NCBI GenBank assembly: GCA_025455125.1
Contig: JALONE010000068.1
Coordinates: 1-6,364 of the forward strand
DNA length: 6,364 nucleotides
Direction of reading: 5' to 3'
DNA from: Bacteroidota bacterium
Lineage (GTDB): Bacteria; Bacteroidota; Ignavibacteria; UBA10030
Shown: positions 1-5,886 of the stretch, piece after piece
Layout: each line of letters opens with the position of its first letter
How positions within the stretch are numbered: the first letter of the stretch is position 1
Made by a program: the position numbers and the translations under genes
The notes under the pieces: generated by a model
The model's input: only the letters and a program-made list of their open reading frames with translations
Told to the model about the DNA's origin: nothing
The model's database searches: none

Positions 1-41
1 TCATTTTTTGGTATTTTTTTACGCTTTTTGAAAGGAAATCC
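1..41 (+). promoter_or_regulatory. AT-rich leader with T-tracts and ribosome binding site of atpD
   Basis: These 41 bases contain only 11 G/C, in sharp contrast to the GC-rich genes that follow. Three T-tracts lie at 4-9, 14-20 and 25-29, with centres about 10 bases apart. A Shine-Dalgarno sequence AAGGA at 32-36 sits 5 bases before the atpD ATG and fixes that start. One reading frame has a stop at 29-31, and its short translation is hydrophobic and does not look like the C-terminus of the gamma subunit that often precedes beta, so the stretch is probably non-coding. I cannot assign -35/-10 boxes with confidence; a promoter may lie partly outside the window. Confidence 0.6.
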
Positions 42-1451
42 ATGAGCGAAGGCATTATTGTCCAGGTCATCGGTCCGGTCGTCGACATCGACTTCTCAGG
101 AGGGAAGCTCCCGGAGATCATGAACGCGGTCAAGATCCCGCGCAAGAATGTCGAAGGTGTGGAAGAAGAACTCATTTGCGAAGTGCAACAGCAGCTTGGC
201 GAAGACCGGGTGCGCACGGTCGCAATGGATTCGACCGACGGGCTGGTTCGTGGGATGAAAGCGATCGATACCGGCGGACCGATCACTGTTCCCGTTGGTC
301 CGGAGGTGCTCGGACGGCTGATCAACGTCATCGGGAAGGGGATCGATGGCCTTCCGGCGATCGCTTCGAAGCGTTCCTATCCGATTCACCGTCCGTCACC
401 GAGCTTCGATCAACTCACGACGAAGAAAGAGATCCTCGAGACGGGCATCAAGGTCATTGACCTCCTTGAACCGTACACGAAAGGCGGAAAGACCGGACTC
501 TTCGGCGGCGCAGGCGTCGGCAAGACTGTCATCATTCAGGAATTGATCCACAACATCGCGACGCACCACGGCGGCTATTCCGTTTTCGGCGGCGTTGGCG
601 AACGGACGCGCGAGGGGAACGACCTCTGGCTCGAGATGAAGGAGTCGGGCGTTCTCAGCAAGACGGCCCTCGTGTTCGGACAGATGAACGAACCTCCGGG
701 CGCACGTCAACGCGTTGGATTGACGGCGCTGACCATGGCAGAGTACTTCCGCGATGAAGAAGGGAAGGACGTTCTGCTCTTCATCGACAACATCTTTCGC
801 TTTGTTCAAGCGGGCTCGGAGGTTTCGGCATTGCTCGGCCGCATGCCCTCCGCGGTTGGCTATCAGCCGACGCTTGCGACGGAAATGGGTGAACTGCAGG
901 AACGCATCACTTCGACGAAGAAGGGTTCCATCACCTCGGTGCAAGCCATCTACGTCCCCGCAGACGACCTGACCGATCCGGCGCCGGCCACCACCTTCAG
1001 TCACCTCGATGCGACGACTGTGTTAAGCCGTCAGATCGCGGAGAAGGGAATCTACCCTGCGGTCGATCCGCTCGATTCGACCTCTCGCATCCTTGCGCCG
1101 GATATCGTCGGCGAGGAACACTATGCGGTTGCCAAGCGCGTGAAAGAGATCCTCCAGGCGTACAAGGATCTGCAGGACATCATCAACATCCTCGGGATGG
1201 ACGAGCTGTCCGAAGAGGATAAACTCACGGTCGCGCGTGCGCGCCGTATCGAAAAATTCCTCTCGCAGCCGTTCAATGTTGCCGAACAGTTCACCGGAAC
1301 TCCGGGCCGTTATGTGAAGCTCGAAGACACGATCCAAGGATTCAAGGGCATCGTTGAGGGTGAGTACGATCATCTCCCCGAAATGGCGTTCATGATGGTC
1401 GGGACGATCGAGGAGGCCGTCGAGAAAGCCAAGAAACTGCAGGCCGGCTAA
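42..1451 (+). CDS. atpD: F1Fo ATP synthase subunit beta
   Basis: Catalytic beta subunit of the F1 sector, which makes or hydrolyses ATP at the cytoplasmic face of the membrane coupled to ion flow through Fo. The 469-residue length is normal for the family. The N-terminal beta-barrel domain covers about residues 1-78. Visible motifs are the Walker A loop GGAGVGKT at 155-162, the catalytic glutamate and arginine in GERTREG (E187, R188), the Walker B aspartate D249 in LLFIDN, the alpha/beta family signature PAVDPLDSTS at 339-348, and the DELSEED loop at 387-393 that contacts gamma and epsilon. All key residues are present, so the subunit should be functional. The start is fixed by the conserved N-terminus and AAGGA 5 bases upstream. 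atpC follows after 3 bases. No gamma-subunit gene is visible directly upstream, which suggests a separate beta-epsilon operon. Confidence 0.98.
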   Translation: MSEGIIVQVIGPVVDIDFSGGKLPEIMNAVKIPRKNVEGVEEELICEVQQQLGEDRVRTVAMDSTDGLVRGMKAIDTGGPITVPVGPEVLGRLINVIGKGIDGLPAIASKRSYPIHRPSPSFDQLTTKKEILETGIKVIDLLEPYTKGGKTGLFGGAGVGKTVIIQELIHNIATHHGGYSVFGGVGERTREGNDLWLEMKESGVLSKTALVFGQMNEPPGARQRVGLTALTMAEYFRDEEGKDVLLFIDNIFRFVQAGSEVSALLGRMPSAVGYQPTLATEMGELQERITSTKKGSITSVQAIYVPADDLTDPAPATTFSHLDATTVLSRQIAEKGIYPAVDPLDSTSRILAPDIVGEEHYAVAKRVKEILQAYKDLQDIINILGMDELSEEDKLTVARARRIEKFLSQPFNVAEQFTGTPGRYVKLEDTIQGFKGIVEGEYDHLPEMAFMMVGTIEEAVEKAKKLQAG

Positions 1452-1454
1452 CCC

Positions 1455-1865
1455 ATGTCCGAGAAACAATTTCACCTGGAGATTGTGACGCCGCGACGCG
1501 TCGTGTTCAAGGGAGAGGTCGAGAGCTTCTCCGCACCGGGCGTCGTCGGCGGATTTCAGGTACTCCACAGTCACGCGCCTCTGCTTTCTGCACTGACGGT
1601 CGGCGAAGTGCGACTTCGGAACACCAACGGTGAGGAGTTCCGCTACGCCACGAGCGGAGGATTTGTCGAGGTCCGGGACAACAACGTGATCGTCCTGGCG
1701 GATACGGCGGAGCGGACGGACGAAATCGACGTCCCGCGGGCTGAAGCAGCGCGCGATCGCGCGGCGCAGCGGCTTGCGGAGCGGGAAAAGGAAACCGATT
1801 TCGAGCGGGCGCGCCTCGCTCTGCACCGGGCGTTGAACCGGTTGAAGATCGCGGGACGCGATTGA
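1455..1865 (+). CDS. atpC: F1Fo ATP synthase subunit epsilon
   Basis: Epsilon subunit of the F1 central stalk, which links gamma to the c-ring and can inhibit ATP hydrolysis. At 136 residues it has the full two-domain form: an N-terminal beta-sandwich at about 1-85, including the GGFQVLHSHAPLL segment that matches the family G-x-x-x-L-x-x-H-A-P-L-L pattern, and a C-terminal helical hairpin at about 88-136 rich in Arg, Ala and Glu. IDVPRA at 91-96 matches the I/L-D-x-x-R-A motif described for ATP binding by bacterial epsilon C-terminal domains. The gene begins 3 bases after the atpD stop and has no strong Shine-Dalgarno sequence, so translation is probably coupled to atpD. The order beta then epsilon is standard. 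Confidence 0.95.
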   Translation: MSEKQFHLEIVTPRRVVFKGEVESFSAPGVVGGFQVLHSHAPLLSALTVGEVRLRNTNGEEFRYATSGGFVEVRDNNVIVLADTAERTDEIDVPRAEAARDRAAQRLAEREKETDFERARLALHRALNRLKIAGRD

Positions 1866-1870
1866 CCTTC

Positions 1871-1905
1871 AGCCCACCGGGACCTTCCCCGCGGGCTTCT
1901 TCTTC
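1871..1905 (+). terminator. Candidate intrinsic terminator after atpC
   Basis: Five bases after the atpC stop, 1871-1881 pairs with 1887-1897 around a 5-base loop (1882-1886), giving nine base pairs with two mismatches (1876 against 1892, and 1878 against 1890). The outer stem is AGCCC/GGGCT and the inner stem is GGG/CCC. It is followed by the tract TCTTCTTCT, which is pyrimidine-rich but not a clean T run. The position between the ATP synthase pair and the alr-led cluster suits a terminator. The imperfect stem and interrupted T tail make it a weak candidate, and partial read-through into alr is possible. Confidence 0.4.
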
Positions 1906-1941
1906 TACTCTCACATTCGAGCACGCCAACCGCACTTCGAC

Positions 1942-3093
1942 ATGCGGACTACCGCTCCCTTCGTTTGGCTCCGGGCAAGCACACGCCCCACGATCGCAGA
2001 GATCGACATCTCGGCGATCCGGCAGAATCTGCGAGGCGTTCGCAAGCGGGTCGGACCCGATGTGCGCATCATGGCTGTGGTCAAGGCCAACGCATACGGT
2101 CACGGCATCACCGGCGTTTCGACGGCGTTGGAAGCAGCCGATGCGGACACGTTCGGCGTCGCATTCCCTGAAGAAGGTGCCGAGCTCCGGAACGCGGGCA
2201 TCCGGTCCTCGATCCATGTATTCACGCTCCCCGCACCGACTCAGCTCCCGTTGTTCATTCATCACGATCTCGAAGCCACGGTCGCAACACTGCGTGACGT
2301 ATCCTTGCTACAACGGGAAGCAGAACGGGCCGGGAAGCGGGTTCGCGTTCACGTCAAGATCGATACGGGGATGCATCGGATCGGTGCACGCCTGGCTGAA
2401 CTCCCTTCGCTCCTGAAAGCCCTTGGACGGAGCCGGCGCATTGAGGTCAAGGGGGTGTTCACGCACTTCGCGACCGCGGATGAACGGGACAAATCGTTTC
2501 AGCGGCTCCAGCTTCGGCGGTTCGAGGACGCGCTGGATTCGCTCTGGAAGCAGGGCCTCGTCCCGGAGGATGTGCATTGCGCGAACAGCGCCACAATTCT
2601 CGATCTTCCCGAAGCCACCTTTACGATGGTCCGCCCCGGCATCATGATGTATGGCTACTACCCTTCGGCGGAAACGAGCGAATCGGTTTCGCTGAAGCCG
2701 GCGATGGCGCTCAAGTCCCGCGTGGCAATGGTAAAGACCATCGAGCGAGGCGCAAGTGTCAGCTATGGCCGGCGTTACATTGCGAAGAAGCGCACACGCA
2801 TCGCAACGGTTCCAGTTGGCTATGCCGACGGGTACTCGCGCCTGCTGACAAACCGGGCATCGGTGCTGATCGGCGGCAGGAAGCGCCCGGTGGCTGGCAC
2901 GATCTGCATGGATCAATTAATGGTCGACATCGGAACGGACGATGTGCGTCCGGGAGACGAAGTGGTTGTGATGGGACGACAGTCGAACGAGACGATCACC
3001 GCGGCGGAGATCGCGCGAACGCTTGGGACGATCCCGTATGAAGTAACCTGTGCAGTGACGGCACGAGTTCCACGAATCTACAAGGGCCTATGA
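1942..3093 (+). CDS. alr: Alanine racemase (PLP-dependent)
   Basis: Interconverts L- and D-alanine in the cytoplasm, supplying D-Ala for peptidoglycan. The 383-residue length fits the family. The PLP-binding lysine is K48 in AVVKANAYGHG, at the start of the N-terminal TIM-barrel domain. K139 and R146 in VKIDTGMHRIG match the modified lysine and substrate-site arginine of characterised racemases. R231 in MVRPGIMMYG is the arginine facing the pyridine nitrogen. The second catalytic base is Y275 in SVSYGRRY, and CMDQLMVD (322-329) is the usual substrate-entry segment of the C-terminal beta domain. The C-terminus RVPRIY is typical. ATG 1942 is the only ATG/GTG/TTG that leaves a complete domain; it puts about 15 residues before the conserved RPTIAEID. 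No Shine-Dalgarno sequence is seen, and the preceding 44 bases are rich in C and T. The stop overlaps the next start by 4 bases. Confidence 0.95.
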   Translation: MRTTAPFVWLRASTRPTIAEIDISAIRQNLRGVRKRVGPDVRIMAVVKANAYGHGITGVSTALEAADADTFGVAFPEEGAELRNAGIRSSIHVFTLPAPTQLPLFIHHDLEATVATLRDVSLLQREAERAGKRVRVHVKIDTGMHRIGARLAELPSLLKALGRSRRIEVKGVFTHFATADERDKSFQRLQLRRFEDALDSLWKQGLVPEDVHCANSATILDLPEATFTMVRPGIMMYGYYPSAETSESVSLKPAMALKSRVAMVKTIERGASVSYGRRYIAKKRTRIATVPVGYADGYSRLLTNRASVLIGGRKRPVAGTICMDQLMVDIGTDDVRPGDEVVVMGRQSNETITAAEIARTLGTIPYEVTCAVTARVPRIYKGL

Positions 3094-4019
3094 ACCGCGC
3101 ACAAGAGCACTTGGTCACGTTGTTGAGCATTATGCCTGTCGAAGAGTTGCCGAGCGACAAGCAGCGCACGACGTTCGAACGCATCAAGGAGCGGCTCACA
3201 GCCGCCGAGAATGTGAATGCCGAACTGCGCAGGCTGTTCCGGGTCAAAGGATTCGGCGAGGCAGCGCTGGGCATGCTTTGGGTCGTCGACCAAGTGAACC
3301 GTGACAAGGAGGTCGAAGACGAGAGCGTCTTTGTGATCGCGCGAATGCGTAAAGCGCTCTCTTCCGTCGACGGGCTGACGAGCGGCGAACCGGTCCCGCC
3401 ACCGCTTCCGTCCGCCCCCCCCGATTCGCGCCTCTTCGGTGAGCCGACGCCCGCCGTGACCATCCAGAGCATACCGACAGAGGAAGCTCAGACGGTTCCC
3501 GCGCTCGACGCATTCGGGCTGCCCCCCGTTCCTGATGCGTCGGCACCGGAACCTGTCTCGTCAGCACCGGCGGAACCCGAGGTTCCGTTCGGTCAACAGG
3601 AGGGACTCAACGTTTCCCCCGAACCTCCGCCACCACTACCCGCTTCTTCCGGCGAAGATGCTGAGACATCCGCGAGTCCAGAATCGGTGTTCGGCCGCGT
3701 TCTGGAGCGATTCCTTGAGGCGTTGCAGGTTGGTTCCGACGATCGTCTCCCGCTGCTTCGCACGCTCGTGGAGAAATGCGATGTGGTCGGCGGCATTCGC
3801 GACGGGGGAGAGGAGCTGCGGCAGTACACGGCGCTTCTGAAGGAGTTCCTCGTTTTCATCGAGGACCAGCAGTTGCTTGATGATGTCCGCGTGATGAACG
3901 CTGTCTCCAATGTCGAGGCACCTTATCGTGATTGGCTGAGTGCGAGTTCGGGAGACCGAGGCGGCACTCTGGGATCAGCGATCGATTTTCTGAGCAATGC
4001 GAAAGCGATGTTTGAATGA
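3090..4019 (+). CDS. Uncharacterised two-domain protein with proline/acidic linker
   Basis: I do not recognise this 309-residue protein. Residues 1-92 look soluble and mostly helical, with charged amphipathic stretches (for example around 24-48 and 66-90). Residues about 95-198 are a low-complexity linker dominated by Pro, Ser, Ala and Glu, bounded by two similar motifs, EPVPPPLP at 100-107 and EPPPPLP at 178-184. Residues about 199-309 form a second helix-rich, acidic region with no cysteine pair or obvious catalytic motif. There is no signal peptide or membrane segment, so it is probably cytoplasmic. Two small helical modules on a flexible tether suggest a scaffold or adaptor, but that is inference. 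ATG 3090 overlaps the alr stop (ATGA) with AAGGG at 3082-3086, only 3 bases before the start. Its own stop overlaps the guanylyltransferase start in the same ATGA manner, which strongly supports it as a real gene. A run of eight C (3415-3422) lies in the linker. Confidence 0.85.
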   Translation: MNRAQEHLVTLLSIMPVEELPSDKQRTTFERIKERLTAAENVNAELRRLFRVKGFGEAALGMLWVVDQVNRDKEVEDESVFVIARMRKALSSVDGLTSGEPVPPPLPSAPPDSRLFGEPTPAVTIQSIPTEEAQTVPALDAFGLPPVPDASAPEPVSSAPAEPEVPFGQQEGLNVSPEPPPPLPASSGEDAETSASPESVFGRVLERFLEALQVGSDDRLPLLRTLVEKCDVVGGIRDGGEELRQYTALLKEFLVFIEDQQLLDDVRVMNAVSNVEAPYRDWLSASSGDRGGTLGSAIDFLSNAKAMFE

Positions 4020-5116
4020 ATGAACAGCAGAAGCTTCCGGTGTATGTCGTCGTGATGGCGGGGGGCGTTGGTTCCCGATTCTGGCCGAAGAGCCGGGAGG
4101 GGACGCCCAAGCAGTTCCTGGAGATCGTCGGCTCCGGAACGATGATCCAGAATACGGTTGAACGGATACGGGGACTCGTTCCCTCGTCGCAGATCGTGGT
4201 TGTGACGAATGAACGTCACAAGGACTTGGTGCTCCAGCAACTCCCGTCGATCCCGGCGGAGAATATCCTCGCCGAACCGGTCGGACGCAACACTGCACCG
4301 TGCATTGGACTCGCGGCCGAATGGATCAACCAGCGTGCTCCGGAGAGTGTCATGATCGTCCTCCCGGCCGATCACTTGATCAGAAACCAAGAGGAGTTCT
4401 TGCGGGTGTTGGATCGCGGTGTTCGCGTCGCGACTGAGAACGACGCGCTCGTCACGATCGGCATCCATCCCACTCATCCTGAGACCGGCTACGGATACAT
4501 TCAGTTTGACGACACCACGGAGGGCAATCCCTATCATGGGGATGGGGTGTCTCGCGTTCGTGCGTTCGCCGAGAAGCCGAACCTGGAGACCGCCGTTCAA
4601 TTCATTAAGAGTGGAGATTTCGTTTGGAACAGCGGCATGTTCATTTGGAGAACGGCCGTGATCCTGCAGGCGATCGCAACGTATCTCCCCGATCTCCATA
4701 CGCAATTGCTGAACGTGGTCCCGACGATCGGCACACCGGAATTCCCGAAAGCCGTCGAACTCGCCTACGGTGTCATTCGCAGTATCTCCATCGATTACGG
4801 CGTGATGGAAAAGGCAGAACAAGTGTTCGTCGTGCGCGGCGACTTCGGCTGGAGCGATGTCGGCTCCTGGGACGAGGTCGTGCGCCTGACGCCCGGGGAC
4901 GATGAGGGAAACGCCTTCCGGGGACTCGTAGTCGCGAAGGATGCACGAGGCAACTACATCGATGCCGGGGACAAGGTGATCGCCGCGATCGGCGTCGATG
5001 ATCTGGTCATTGTCTCCTCCGGAAATGCGGTCCTCATCTGCCGGAAAGGACGCTCGCAGGATGTGAAGGAGATCGTCGACTACCTCCGGCGCAAACAGAT
5101 GAATGACCTGCTCTGA
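4016..5116 (+). CDS. manC: Mannose-1-phosphate guanylyltransferase (GDP-mannose pyrophosphorylase)
   Basis: Makes GDP-mannose from mannose-1-phosphate and GTP in the cytoplasm, feeding mannose, fucose or rhamnose-type units into surface polysaccharides or glycoproteins. Visible motifs are the nucleotide-binding signature AGGVGSRFWP at 15-24 with K32 in TPKQF, EPVGRNTAPC at 87-96, LPADH at 116-120 (metal/nucleotide-site aspartate), ETGYGYI at 156-162, EKPN at 186-189, WNSGMFIW at 204-211, SIDYGVMEKA at 258-267 and GWSDVGSW at 278-285. At 366 residues it is the short monofunctional form, without the C-terminal cupin phosphomannose isomerase domain of the longer bifunctional enzymes. The start overlaps the upstream stop by 4 bases (ATGA). 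No clear Shine-Dalgarno sequence is seen, so coupling is likely. Its 3' end overlaps rlpA by 14 bases. Related hexose-1-phosphate nucleotidyltransferases are possible, but the motif set favours the GDP-mannose enzyme. Confidence 0.93.
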   Translation: MNEQQKLPVYVVVMAGGVGSRFWPKSREGTPKQFLEIVGSGTMIQNTVERIRGLVPSSQIVVVTNERHKDLVLQQLPSIPAENILAEPVGRNTAPCIGLAAEWINQRAPESVMIVLPADHLIRNQEEFLRVLDRGVRVATENDALVTIGIHPTHPETGYGYIQFDDTTEGNPYHGDGVSRVRAFAEKPNLETAVQFIKSGDFVWNSGMFIWRTAVILQAIATYLPDLHTQLLNVVPTIGTPEFPKAVELAYGVIRSISIDYGVMEKAEQVFVVRGDFGWSDVGSWDEVVRLTPGDDEGNAFRGLVVAKDARGNYIDAGDKVIAAIGVDDLVIVSSGNAVLICRKGRSQDVKEIVDYLRRKQMNDLL

Positions 5117-5579
5117 CCGATTTCTCTCATCGTTCGCGTTCGCCTCGCTCGCGCTTCTGATGTTCGGCTGTGCGAGTTCCCCTCGGTTCACGCGCGGCAA
5201 TGACACGCAACGCCCGTCAGCGTCTTCCCCTCGTTCCGCTTCCACGGTCGCCCCTTCGAACGGCAACTTGCTATTGACCCTTGAAGGCGTTGCCTCGTTC
5301 TATGCCCATGACTTCCATGGACGGAAGACATCGAACGGTGAGACGTACGACATGCATGGACTCACCGCCGCCCACCGCACTTTCCCATTCGGCACCCGGA
5401 TCATGGTGACGAACCTCGCCAATGGTCGAACAACCGTCGTCCGTGTGAATGACCGAGGTCCGTTCCACATTGACCGCATCATCGACCTGTCGCTCGGCGC
5501 GGCACGCGAATTGGGATTCGAGAAGGAAGGAACCGCAAAGGTCAAACTCGAAGTGATCGAATGGGGAGAGGGAAAATGA
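5103..5579 (+). CDS. rlpA: RlpA-family septal/peptidoglycan lipoprotein, short form
   Basis: RlpA-type double-psi beta-barrel protein; characterised members are outer-membrane lipoproteins, and the Pseudomonas one is a lytic transglycosylase acting on peptidoglycan without stem peptides. The N-terminus has one Arg (R6), a hydrophobic stretch at 11-22 and Cys23 in LMFGC, a probable lipidation site with an atypical lipobox (Met and Phe at -3 and -2). Residues about 24-57 are a Ser/Pro/Arg-rich tether. The barrel covers about 61-152: GVASFYAHDFHGRKTSNGE, then LTAAHRTFPFGT, then VRVNDRGPF. E80, H91 and D117 have the same spacing (11 and 26) as the functionally important Glu, His and Asp of the Pseudomonas enzyme, so activity is plausible. 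At 158 residues it lacks the C-terminal SPOR domain of many RlpA proteins. The start lies 14 bases inside manC; no Shine-Dalgarno sequence is visible, and no other start keeps the signal sequence. Confidence 0.9.
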   Translation: MTCSDRFLSSFAFASLALLMFGCASSPRFTRGNDTQRPSASSPRSASTVAPSNGNLLLTLEGVASFYAHDFHGRKTSNGETYDMHGLTAAHRTFPFGTRIMVTNLANGRTTVVRVNDRGPFHIDRIIDLSLGAARELGFEKEGTAKVKLEVIEWGEGK

Positions 5580-5592
5580 GGAACACCTTTAC

Positions 5593-5637
5593 GATTGTTG
5601 GTTGTTGAATGTTGATTGTGGGTAGGAGATTGTTGGA
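5593..5637. repeat. C-free TTG-rich spacer stretch
   Basis: This 45-base stretch between rlpA and the DUF167 gene has no C at all and contains eight TTG triplets, partly as TTGTTG pairs (5595-5600, 5602-5607, 5630-5635). It is unlike the balanced GC-rich composition of the genes on either side. Read on the other strand it is a CAA-rich tract. I infer an inserted or dispersed low-complexity repeat rather than coding sequence. A reading frame open from a TTG at 5616 through this stretch into the downstream gene gives residues with no family resemblance before the conserved ATG at 5667. Confidence 0.5.
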
Positions 5638-5653
5638 CAAGCTTCAGCTTGTC
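5636..5653. repeat. Short perfect inverted repeat (hairpin)
   Basis: GACAAGC at 5636-5642 is the exact reverse complement of GCTTGTC at 5647-5653, leaving a four-base TTCA loop closed by a C-G pair. The palindrome abuts the TTG-rich stretch and ends 13 bases before the DUF167 start. It is followed by TTCCC rather than a T run, so it is not a typical intrinsic terminator. It could be a REP-like dispersed palindrome, an mRNA-stabilising or processing hairpin, or a control element of the downstream genes. Confidence 0.6.
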
Positions 5654-5666
5654 TTCCCAGACACCC

Positions 5667-5885
5667 ATGAAAATCCGAATTCACGTTAAGCCCCGCTCTT
5701 CCCGCGAAGGAGTCGATGCAAATCCTGACGGCTCGTTTGTGGTCCGCGTGAGCGCACCGCCGGTCGAGGGGAAGGCGAATGAACGCGTCGTCGAATTGGT
5801 CGCGGATCATTTCCACGTGCCGAAGCGTAATGTCCGCATTTCCGTCGGGACGCGCGGACGAACAAAAGTTGTGGAGATCGTGTGA
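5667..5885 (+). CDS. DUF167/YggU-family small protein
   Basis: A 72-residue member of the widespread DUF167 family (E. coli YggU type), small alpha/beta proteins of unknown role. The hallmarks are present: the N-terminal strand ending in VKPRSSREGV (residues 7-16), the central SAPPVEGKANERVVELVA (29-46) with the nearly invariant P-x-E-G-K-A-N core, and the C-terminal VRISVGTRGRTKVVEI. ATG 5667 is chosen because the family begins at about this MKIRIHVKP strand; an in-frame TTG at 5616 would add 17 residues without homology. No Shine-Dalgarno sequence is next to the ATG. The nearest candidate, AGGAG at 5624-5628, is 38 bases away, with the hairpin between. The next gene starts 1 base after the stop. 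The family shows no fixed pathway, so the neighbours do not settle its job. Confidence 0.9.
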   Translation: MKIRIHVKPRSSREGVDANPDGSFVVRVSAPPVEGKANERVVELVADHFHVPKRNVRISVGTRGRTKVVEIV

Positions 5886-5886
5886 T

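Noticed and set aside
1023..1826. A 267-residue open frame on the minus strand across atpD/atpC
   Set aside because: It lies opposite two certain genes and its composition (Arg, Leu, Asp rich, no motif) is typical of an antisense shadow.
1862..1890. TTGACC at 1862-1867 as a -35 promoter box for alr
   Set aside because: No plausible -10 sequence occurs 16-18 bases downstream, where the sequence is a GC-rich hairpin.
1507..2265. A 252-residue minus-strand frame spanning the atpC-alr gap
   Set aside because: It covers atpC, the gap and the alr 5' end. The sequence is low-complexity Arg/Pro/Gly-rich with no family features and no ribosome site.
1862..2416. A 184-residue + frame starting at the end of atpC
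   Set aside because: It is an out-of-frame reading of alr. The alr frame has all catalytic motifs, and this one is Ser/Arg/Pro-rich noise.
4060..4065. Run of six G near the manC start as a frameshift or slippage site
   Set aside because: It encodes the conserved glycine-rich nucleotide loop (AGGVGSR) in the correct frame, so it is explained by protein constraint.
3923..5266. A 447-residue open frame on the minus strand opposite manC
   Set aside because: It is the antisense shadow of a well-conserved GC-rich gene, has no recognisable motif, and the + strand gene is unambiguous.
5636..5660. The spacer hairpin as an intrinsic terminator of the alr operon
   Set aside because: It is followed by TTCCC rather than a T run, and the genes continue immediately on the same strand.
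5616..5666. TTG-initiated N-terminal extension of the DUF167 protein
   Set aside because: The extra 17 residues come from the TTG-rich spacer and hairpin, have no family match, and the TTG lacks a ribosome site.
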